A stretch of DNA of 6,781 bases from a bacterium (lineage in GTDB: Bacteria; Vulcanimicrobiota; Vulcanimicrobiia; Vulcanimicrobiales; Vulcanimicrobiaceae): the NCBI GenBank assembly GCA_021807645.1, contig JAKBCP010000046.1:1-6781 (forward strand), read 5' to 3'. The stretch's first letter is position 1, and each line of letters starts with the position of its first letter. A model generated the notes under the pieces. That model saw only the letters and a list, made by a program, of their open reading frames with translations, was not told the origin of the DNA and made no database searches. The position numbers were made by a program, and so were the translations under genes. Below are positions 1-5,352 of the stretch, in pieces.

Positions 1-65
1 CGCTCACCCGCACGGCGGGACCGGGGCCCTGCCGCCCTTATGTGCTAGGCAGAGCGCTTGCCAGG

Positions 66-74
66 TGCTATACT
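66..74 (+). promoter_or_regulatory. Candidate extended -10 promoter for the barrel-protein gene
   Basis: The sequence TGC-TATACT (66-74) matches an extended -10 element: TGn followed by a hexamer one base off TATAAT. At a 17-bp spacing the -35 position reads TAGGCA (46-51), which matches TTGACA at four of six bases. Transcription would start near 80-82, about 30 bp before the ATG at 113. Identification rests on pattern alone, and no transcription data are available. Confidence 0.45.
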
Positions 75-76
75 GC

Positions 77-90
77 GCGGGTTTACCCGC
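77..90. repeat. 14-bp inverted repeat at the predicted transcription start
   Basis: GCGGGT-TT-ACCCGC is a perfect 6-bp inverted repeat with a 2-base centre (in RNA, a 5-bp stem with a TTTA loop). It sits just after the candidate -10 element and before the ribosome binding site of the gene at 113. It could be an operator or a 5'-leader hairpin. In GC-rich DNA a repeat this short can arise by chance. Confidence 0.3.
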
Positions 91-112
91 CCCCGAAAGG
101 TCTTCTCTAGCG

Positions 113-931
113 ATGCGTCGCGTTTTTTCCGTCGTCCTCCTTCTCTTCGTACTTCTGCCCCTCGCTGGGCGCTCCGCCCGCGCCGCAGGAACGAGCCGGC
201 CAATCGCAGCCTGCAAAGGGCGGACGCTGCGCGCGGTCGCAAGCCGCACCCACGGCAAGGTGAACGCCTGCATCGCGACCCTGCACCGTTTTATTCTCGA
301 AACGACCTACTACCAGAACGCATCGCGCCTCGGCGGCACCGCCCTCGCCGCCTTTCCGGAGGCACGCATCCGCTACGGCCTCGCCCCCCGTATCGAAGCC
401 TTCATCGATTACCCGTCGGAGATTGCGAAATCCGGGAATCGCGGTACCGGCGTCTATTTTATGACCGGCGCGGGCGTCGGCGCAAAAGTCGGCCTCGGCG
501 AGTTTCACCACGCATATTTCTCGATCTCCGGAGAAGAGCACCCGCCGCTCGCGGCGCTCGCCAATACGGCGATCGTTCCCGATTCGCTCTACAACCTCTA
601 TGCGAATTGGTCGCCCGCCCGCACGTGGCTCCTCGGTGCCTCGCTCGGGAGGTATTCGTACACCCAGAGCAACATCGGTTACGCACACGTGGTGACGCCG
701 ACCGCGGCGTTTTCCGTCAGTCACGATCTCAACGCACGCTATGGCCTCACCGCCGAGCTTTCAACGCAATCGGTCGCTGCGTACGGCGGCAGCGCGCAGA
801 CCACCGGTACGATCGGCATTCAGCGCGTCATGAATCCGCGTTTGCTCTTCTCACTCGAGATCGGTACGGCGTTTAATGCAAGCGCCGGAAGCAAGCCGCA
901 CTACCTCGGATTCGGGTTCACCTTCCGCTAA
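113..931 (+). CDS. Secreted, probable outer-membrane beta-barrel protein of unknown function
   Basis: This gene encodes 272 residues. An earlier ATG at 65 is in frame, but the one at 113 is preferred: it places a clean signal peptide at the N-terminus (Arg2-Arg3, hydrophobic core about residues 4-19, Ala-Arg-Ala cleavage motif ending at residue 24) and has AAAGG (96-100) 12 bp upstream. The mature part is rich in Gly, Tyr, Phe and alternating polar/apolar stretches, and it ends in GFGFTFR, with aromatic residues near the C-terminus as in outer-membrane barrels. The overall look resembles the 'transporter' or Phenol_MetA_deg-like barrel group, but I cannot assign a family. It converges on selD with only 14 bp between stop codons. 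Nothing in the sequence ties it to selenium. It could instead be a soluble periplasmic beta protein. Confidence 0.8.
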   Translation: MRRVFSVVLLLFVLLPLAGRSARAAGTSRPIAACKGRTLRAVASRTHGKVNACIATLHRFILETTYYQNASRLGGTALAAFPEARIRYGLAPRIEAFIDYPSEIAKSGNRGTGVYFMTGAGVGAKVGLGEFHHAYFSISGEEHPPLAALANTAIVPDSLYNLYANWSPARTWLLGASLGRYSYTQSNIGYAHVVTPTAAFSVSHDLNARYGLTAELSTQSVAAYGGSAQTTGTIGIQRVMNPRLLFSLEIGTAFNASAGSKPHYLGFGFTFR

Positions 932-939
932 CGCTAACA

Positions 940-965
940 CCGGCATCACCCAATCGCGATGCCGG
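940..965. terminator. Inverted repeat between convergent genes, possible bidirectional terminator
   Basis: CCGGCATC (940-947) and GATGCCGG (958-965) form a perfect 8-bp stem with a 10-nt loop. It lies where the plus-strand barrel gene (stop at 931) meets the minus-strand selD (stop codon 948-946), so it overlaps the last codons of selD. Neither side is followed by a T tract, so it is not a classical intrinsic terminator. It could still slow RNA polymerase or protect 3' ends. Confidence 0.3.
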
Positions 966-1986
966 CTCCGCGAACGATCGAGCCGATCCATCTCGCTTCC
1001 GCGACCCCGTCGCTCTTCAACGACGCGAGAAATGCGTCGAGTTCGCCCTGCGGAAGGGCAATCAAAAGCCCGCCCGAGGTCTGCGCGTCGGCGAGCGCCA
1101 GTTGCATCTCGACGGGTATCGCGTCGCTAAAGCGCGCGCCGGCCTCGATGGCTGCATCGAGATTGCTTCTCGTTCCGCCGGGAACGATCTCTTCGCGCGC
1201 GAGAGCGAGCACGCCGGGAAGCAATGGAACGCTCTTCGCGTCGATCTCCGCACCGAGCTCGCCTCCAAGCATTTCGCGGAGATGTCCCAACAGCCCAAAA
1301 CCCGTGATATCGGTCATCGCCGTAACGCCGAAGCGCAACGCACACTCCGCAGCGCGGCGATTTAACGTCGCCATCGATGCTACCGCCGGTGCGAGTTCCT
1401 CCTCACCAATGATATCGGAACGACGGGCGGTGGTGAGAATTCCGGTGCCGATCGCTTTGGTCAGCACCAACGCATCGCCTTCGCGTCCGGAGTTATTCCT
1501 CACGATGCGCTGCGGGTGGACGATTCCGGTCACCGCGAGCCCATATTTCGGCTCGTCGTCTTTAATCGTGTGCCCACCGATGATCGAGATTCCCGCCGCT
1601 GCGGCACTATCGACCCCGCCGCGGAGAATCGCCCCAACGATCTCCGGCGACATATCTTCGGGGAATGCGGCGATCGCTAACGCAAAGAGCGGAGTTGCAC
1701 CCATCGCATAGATATCCGAGAGCGCATTCGCCGCGGCGATCCGGCCATAGTCGTACGGATCGTCGACGATCGGCGTGAAGAAATCCAACGTCGAGACGAT
1801 CGCGCGTTCGTCGTCGAGACGGTAGACGCCGGCATCGTCGGCACTTGCCGTACCGACGAGAACGCGCGGATCGAGAATCGGAGGGAGATCGCGCAGAACC
1901 TGCGCGAGCGCACGTGCGTCGAGTTTCGACGCTCAACCCGCGCAGCTCGAGAGATGGGTCAGCCGTGTAATATCGGTTTTTGTCAT
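946..1986 (-). CDS. selD: Selenide, water dikinase (selenophosphate synthetase) with in-frame UGA read as selenocysteine 18
   Basis: SelD uses ATP and selenide to make selenophosphate, the activated selenium donor for selenocysteine tRNA and, in this cluster, for SenB (the role called SenC). The gene starts at ATG 1986-1984 and gives 346 residues, close to the 347 of E. coli SelD, if UGA at 1935-1933 is read through. The N-terminus reads LTHLSSCAG-U-ASK, aligning Sec18 and Lys21 with E. coli Cys17 and Lys20. Other family features are in place: Asp51 in ADDAGVY, Asp68 in LDFFTP, Asp91 in SDIYAMG, the glycine-rich GGHT (137-140), TDITGFGLLGH (225-235) and AQTSGGLL (301-308). The region between the UGA and residue 67 is open and family-like, so a start at TTG 1788 would cut off the catalytic loop. 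selD lies 11 bp after the permease stop, with only a weak ribosome binding site (GAG, about 8 bp upstream), suggesting translational coupling. Its own stop is also UGA. Confidence 0.93.
1916..1932 (-). promoter_or_regulatory. Candidate SECIS hairpin immediately downstream of the selD UGA
   Basis: Read on the minus strand, the bases directly after the UGA form GCGTCGA-AAC-TCGACGC: a perfect 7-bp stem with a 3-nt loop, or 6 bp with an AAACU loop. Bacterial SECIS elements are stem-loops in the coding region just after the Sec codon, recognised by SelB. This one starts earlier and has a shorter stem than the E. coli fdhF type. An alternative longer fold pairs GAGCG (1934-1930, including part of the UGA) with CGCTC (1910-1906), enclosing a smaller hairpin. 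I cannot tell which fold would be used. Confidence 0.45.
1933..1935 (-). other. UGA selenocysteine codon of selD (Sec18)
   Basis: This TGA falls at the catalytic Cys/Sec position of SelD, between Ala-Gly and Ala-Ser-Lys. The reading frame is intact and homologous on both sides, so this is neither a frameshift nor decay. UGA is the real stop of selD, senB and the pxp gene in this window, which argues against general reassignment of UGA and for local Sec insertion. The host must then carry selA, selB and selC elsewhere. Confidence 0.92.
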
Positions 1987-1997
1987 ATCGGCGCTCG

Positions 1998-3083
1998 TTA
2001 GTGGAGAAAGACGGCAGAGAGGCTCCCGATAACGACGCCGCCCACAAAGATGATCCCGAAGGTCGCGGCAAGCACCTTTCGGGGGAAGACGTTCCGCACG
2101 ATAAAAAGCGACGGCAAGCTAATCGCCGGAAGGGTAACGATCAGCGCGATCGCCGCGCTCGTACTCATCCCGTGCGCGAGCAAGGTCTGCACGATCGGCA
2201 CCTCCCCCGCCGTGGGAACGACGAAGAACGTCCCGGCAAGCGCGACCAGCGCCGTCGGAAGAATGCCGGAAGTATGGAGCGTTAACCCGGGCGGAAAGAG
2301 AAACGCGCGTAGCGCACCGAGCAGAAAAACGATCGCGATATATCCCGGGAGAATGGCGACGATCTCATTCCACATCTCCTTGAGCCAGGCTATCGATAGC
2401 GTTCGTACGTTCGCATCGGGGCGTTCGATCGGTGCGAGATCGAAACTCGGAGCATCGACCTCCGCGTTCGGAAGCGCCGCACCAAAACGATGCGCGACGG
2501 CAACGACGACGGCAATCAACAACACCGCCGAGACGAGCCGGATTGCCGCGAATTGCCAACCGAGGACGAAGCCCATAAAGATCAAGACTGCCGGATTGAG
2601 CAGCGGATTCCCGAGGAAGAACGCCAGCGCGCCTTCCATGCTGGTGCGTTGTTTGCGCATGCCGACGACGATCGGCGCGGTGCAGCAGGTGCACATCATT
2701 CCGGCCAATGAAATTGCACCGGCGATCGCCGCCGAGCGCGCGTTGGCGGCCCCGAGGAGTTGGAGTAACCATTTCCGCGGTACGAAGACCTGAATCGTCG
2801 CCCCGAGGAGCAGCGCGAGCACGACCGCGGTCCACACGGCATTGAAATACGCAAATGCGTACTGCCAGGCGGCGGCCCAACCCACGGCTGGTGGAGCGGC
2901 ACTCTTGCCGCTGACCATCGACGGACCGATGGAGTGCGTCGCCGCAGCGAGGTGCGCCTTGCCCCAGTACGGCGCCCATTTCACGATGTAGAGACCGATA
3001 ACGGCCATCGCGATAAAGAGCAGCGTGCCGAGAATGAAGGCGCGCGCGTTCGGTCGGCCGGCGGTCGGTGCGGATACGGACAT
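1998..3083 (-). CDS. DUF318/ArsP-type permease in the selenoneine operon
   Basis: This is a 361-residue integral inner-membrane protein of the COG0701 permease family (DUF318, ArsP_1), whose characterised members include organoarsenical exporters. About eight hydrophobic spans are visible, near residues 14-34, 76-97, 117-141, 165-197, 239-262, 275-296, 306-326 and 336-358. A long soluble loop (about 200-238) separates the two halves. Family-type motifs occur in each half: MCTCCTAPIVVG (130-141) and GNPLLNP (158-164) in the first, and PTAGEVPIVQTLL (290-302) in the second. The cysteines at 131, 133 and 134 could bind a soft ligand such as a selenol, thiol or metalloid. The gene sits 36 bp after senA and 11 bp before selD, implying co-transcription. 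A role in selenium import, selenoneine export or detoxification of reactive selenium is inferred from context. Arsenic or metal efflux remains possible. Confidence 0.88.
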   Translation of the reverse strand: MSVSAPTAGRPNARAFILGTLLFIAMAVIGLYIVKWAPYWGKAHLAAATHSIGPSMVSGKSAAPPAVGWAAAWQYAFAYFNAVWTAVVLALLLGATIQVFVPRKWLLQLLGAANARSAAIAGAISLAGMMCTCCTAPIVVGMRKQRTSMEGALAFFLGNPLLNPAVLIFMGFVLGWQFAAIRLVSAVLLIAVVVAVAHRFGAALPNAEVDAPSFDLAPIERPDANVRTLSIAWLKEMWNEIVAILPGYIAIVFLLGALRAFLFPPGLTLHTSGILPTALVALAGTFFVVPTAGEVPIVQTLLAHGMSTSAAIALIVTLPAISLPSLFIVRNVFPRKVLAATFGIIFVGGVVIGSLSAVFLH

Positions 3084-3090
3084 GCGATCT

Positions 3091-3100
3091 CTCCTCCTCC
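3091..3100 (-). promoter_or_regulatory. Strong ribosome binding site of the permease gene
   Basis: On the minus strand GGAGGAGGAG lies 7 bp before the ATG at 3083. It contains the full GGAGG Shine-Dalgarno core, in two registers, and is the strongest such site in the window. It fixes the permease start and suggests high translation of this gene compared with selD, whose site is weak. Confidence 0.7.
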
Positions 3101-3119
3101 AGACGTTCCTGCTGACGCC

Positions 3120-4376
3120 TTAGAGCGCGCAGGTACGGAACCCGGTGAAAATATCCCGCCGATGCGGGAGATAAAAATTTCTCCAACGCGTGGAGATCAA
3201 CCGCGCGCGAGTGCTCCACGCACCTCCACGTAGAGACCGCTGCACGCCGAACCATGGTTGCGAGTACTCCGCATACGGGTCGGGCGAAAAGCCCGGATAC
3301 GGCAAGAACGGCGAAGCGGTCCACTCCCAGACGTTGCCGATCATCTGCACGCAACCCCACGGCGATGCATGCGTCGCGAACGCATCGACGCTGACGACAT
3401 CGCCGAAGCGGCCGTCGAGATTCGCATGCGTCGGGTCGGCAGCGCTCTCGCCCCACGGATAGCGACGGCGATCGCCGCCGGTCGCTGCGATCTCCCACTC
3501 CGCTTCGCAAGGCAAGCGGCGCCCCGCCCAACGAGCAAAAGCCTCAGCTTCGTATGCATTGACTTGCACGATCGGATCTCGCTCGCGCAACGGGATCCAG
3601 CCTTGAAAATGTCGTCGTTCCCAGCCGTCGTTCGAGCGGCGCCAGTGGAGGGGATGTTCGGCCCCGACTTCATTGCGCCAACTCCAGCCCTGCGGGCTCC
3701 ACAACGATTCACGGCGATAACCGCCGTCTTGGACGAAGGCGCGGAATTCGGCGCACGTAACGCAGCGCTTTGCGATCCGGAAGGCATCGAGTTCGACTTC
3801 GTGCTCCCATTTTTCGTTATCGAAGACGAATGCATCGCCCCGGCGCGCACCGATACGATACCTCCCCGCCGGAATCGAGGCATCGCCTTCGATCTCCGCC
3901 AAAGCGCTCGGCGGGGCCGACGTCGGCAACGCAGGCGCGGCATAGGCGAGGGTCTGGCGTGTATAGATCGTGGCTTCACCGTGCATATCTTCGTGAAAAA
4001 GCACGAGCGACTGAAAATACGCGCTGCGCTCGTCAACGTAGGGGGCTTCCAGAGTCGCCTCGAGCTGACGCTGCAGGTACTGCAGCGTCTCGGCACGCGA
4101 CGGAAGCGGCAACGACCAGCGCTCGTCGTGGGCGATCTTCGCCGAATCGTAGAGCCGCTCGCTTCCCGGCAAGAGCGAGGGCCGCGCGAGCATCGTTCGC
4201 AACGTCCAATGCTCGGCGAAGAAGGCAACGTGGCCGAGCTCCCACAACAACGGGTTGATGGTCGGCAGGAGCGGCACGAGCAATTCTTCATCGCGCAGAT
4301 CGGCGACGAGCGCCAAGCTGCGTTCGCGGGCATCGATGAGTTCGTCGGCGCGGATGAGCGGCACCCGGATCGCCAT
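3120..4376 (-). CDS. senA: SenA, EgtB-like selenoneine synthase
   Basis: This 418-residue protein has the two-domain layout of EgtB: an N-terminal DinB-type helical domain and a C-terminal formylglycine-generating-enzyme-like (FGE-sulfatase) domain beginning near residue 163. EgtB-type iron ligands are visible: His49 in ELGHVAFF, and His128 and His132 in FHEDMHGE. The C-terminal domain shows VNAYEAEAFARWAGRRLP (272-289), EAEWE (291-295), GNVWEWT (347-353) and LRGGAW (382-387). SenA is an iron enzyme that couples a selenosugar to hercynine, where EgtB would use a thiol. Next to senB and selD the SenA assignment is favoured over EgtB, although domain content alone cannot separate them. The ATG at 4376 follows GGGGAGAGA directly, a close-spaced ribosome binding site, and the alternative upstream extension has no family similarity. 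The start overlaps that of senB on the other strand. It is the first gene of the senA-permease-selD operon. Confidence 0.9.
   Translation of the reverse strand: MAIRVPLIRADELIDARERSLALVADLRDEELLVPLLPTINPLLWELGHVAFFAEHWTLRTMLARPSLLPGSERLYDSAKIAHDERWSLPLPSRAETLQYLQRQLEATLEAPYVDERSAYFQSLVLFHEDMHGEATIYTRQTLAYAAPALPTSAPPSALAEIEGDASIPAGRYRIGARRGDAFVFDNEKWEHEVELDAFRIAKRCVTCAEFRAFVQDGGYRRESLWSPQGWSWRNEVGAEHPLHWRRSNDGWERRHFQGWIPLRERDPIVQVNAYEAEAFARWAGRRLPCEAEWEIAATGGDRRRYPWGESAADPTHANLDGRFGDVVSVDAFATHASPWGCVQMIGNVWEWTASPFLPYPGFSPDPYAEYSQPWFGVQRSLRGGAWSTRARLISTRWRNFYLPHRRDIFTGFRTCAL
4354..4376. other. Head-to-head overlap of the senA and senB start regions
   Basis: The senB ATG (4354-4356, plus) lies 23 bp inside senA, whose ATG (4376-4374, minus) lies inside senB. 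Each gene's promoter and leader must therefore lie in the other's coding sequence, and the two 5' leaders would be complementary. I found no convincing -35/-10 pair for either direction. Confidence 0.7.
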
Positions 4377-5310
4377 TCTCTCCCCGGCGCACGGACCCTC
4401 GCGGGCGGGCAACGCCGTCACCGCACGCCGATACGCGCGGCTCTTTCGTGCGTTGGGATATCGCGTTCGCATCTATCCATCCGCCAGTCAAGAAATCGAC
4501 GCCGATATCGTGGTCGCGCTGCACGCAAAGAAGAGCGCCGCGGCCGCGCTGAGTTTCCGGAAACGCGCGCCGCACGGACGGCTCATCGTCGTCCTCACCG
4601 GCACCGATATCTATCGCGATCTCCCGCGAAGCCGCCTGGCGCAACGGGCGCTCGCCGTCGCCGATGCAGTCGTCGTACTGCAACCGCTCGCACTCGCCCG
4701 CCTAACGCCGTCGCTGCGAGCGAAAGCCGTCACCATTTTCCAATCGGTCTCCCTTCCATCGCTACCCGTGCCCCCGAAGCGCGTGTCGAAGCGCTACGCA
4801 TTCGCCGTACTCGGGCACCTTCGCGACGAAAAAGATCCGCTGCGGTCCGCGTACGCCGTCGGCAAGCTGCCACGCCGAATTCCCGCCCTCGTAACGCTCG
4901 CCGGCGGCATACTCGACGATCGCTACCGAAAGCGGACGAACGAGGAACTTGCACGCAATTCGCGATTCCGCTATCGCGGCGAGATCGGCGCGCGCGCAGC
5001 AATCACGTTATTATCGCGCAGCGATGCACTCGTGCTTTCGTCGCGTATGGAGGGTGGAGCGAACGTTCTCGGCGAGGCGATCGCCCTGCGCGTTCCGGTC
5101 CTCGCATCGCGCATCGACGGCAATATCGGCCTGCTCGGAAAGGATTATCCGGGATACTTCACCGTCGGCTCGACTGACTCGCTGCGCGCTCTCCTCGTAC
5201 GATTCATCGAAGACCGAGCGTTCCGCGCGACGTTGCGTGCACGCATCGCAAAGCTCGCTCCACTCGTTCGACCGGCTCGCGAGCGCGCGGCTTGGGCACG
5301 TTTGCTATGA
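4354..5310 (+). CDS. senB: SenB, selenosugar synthase (GT-B glycosyltransferase-like)
   Basis: This 318-residue protein has two Rossmann-like halves typical of GT-B glycosyltransferases and closely matches the family once named TIGR04348, now SenB. SenB transfers selenium from selenophosphate to the sugar of a UDP-sugar, making the selenosugar that SenA uses. Visible landmarks are SPAHGPSRAGN (10-20), LTGTDIYRDL (81-90), VVVLQPLAL (106-114), VLGHLRDEKDP (152-162) and SSRMEGGANVLGEA (229-242), the last holding an E-x7-E pair (Glu233, Glu241) expected to contact the nucleotide sugar. ASRIDGNIGLLG (251-262) and YPGYF (265-269) follow. No signal peptide or membrane span is seen, so it should be cytosolic. 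The start is taken at ATG 4354 because the first beta strand (RIAILSPA) requires a start at or before about 4366. An in-frame ATG at 4336 is the alternative. The ribosome binding site is weak. It diverges from senA with overlapping 5' ends. Confidence 0.92.
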   Translation: MSGTRIAILSPAHGPSRAGNAVTARRYARLFRALGYRVRIYPSASQEIDADIVVALHAKKSAAAALSFRKRAPHGRLIVVLTGTDIYRDLPRSRLAQRALAVADAVVVLQPLALARLTPSLRAKAVTIFQSVSLPSLPVPPKRVSKRYAFAVLGHLRDEKDPLRSAYAVGKLPRRIPALVTLAGGILDDRYRKRTNEELARNSRFRYRGEIGARAAITLLSRSDALVLSSRMEGGANVLGEAIALRVPVLASRIDGNIGLLGKDYPGYFTVGSTDSLRALLVRFIEDRAFRATLRARIAKLAPLVRPARERAAWARLL

Positions 5311-5352
5311 CGATACACCTCGCATCGATGAAAACGCTGCTCGCCGATAGGT

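Noticed and set aside
58..63. TTGCCA as the -35 box of the first promoter
   Set aside because: It lies only 5 bp from the TATACT element, far short of the usual 16-18 bp spacing.
946..1788. SelD as a 280-residue protein starting at TTG 1788
   Set aside because: This start lacks the catalytic Cys/Sec and Lys loop. The frame upstream to ATG 1986 is family-like on both sides of a single UGA at the Sec position.
1933..1935. UGA in selD as a nonsense mutation (pseudogene) or as a reassigned codon for another amino acid
   Set aside because: The UGA falls precisely at the known Sec site with no other damage to the gene. selD, senB and the pxp gene all end in UGA, so the codon still means stop here.
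2365..3531. Minus-strand frame of 388 residues overlapping the permease and the end of senA
   Set aside because: It is in another frame from two well-supported genes, is very Arg-rich and shows no domain.
3120..4376. EgtB of an ergothioneine pathway
   Set aside because: The neighbours are a SenB-type selenosugar synthase and SelD, with no EgtA, EgtC, EgtD or EgtE in the window. Selenoneine synthesis fits better, though domain content alone does not exclude EgtB.
3258..5177. Long plus-strand frame of 639 residues across senA and the senB start
   Set aside because: It is antisense to senA and out of frame with senB, is Arg-rich and low in complexity as GC-rich shadow frames are, and has no recognisable domain.
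5311..5352. Terminator between convergent senB and the pxp gene
   Set aside because: The 42-bp gap holds only a short CATCGATG palindrome, with no usable stem and no T tract.
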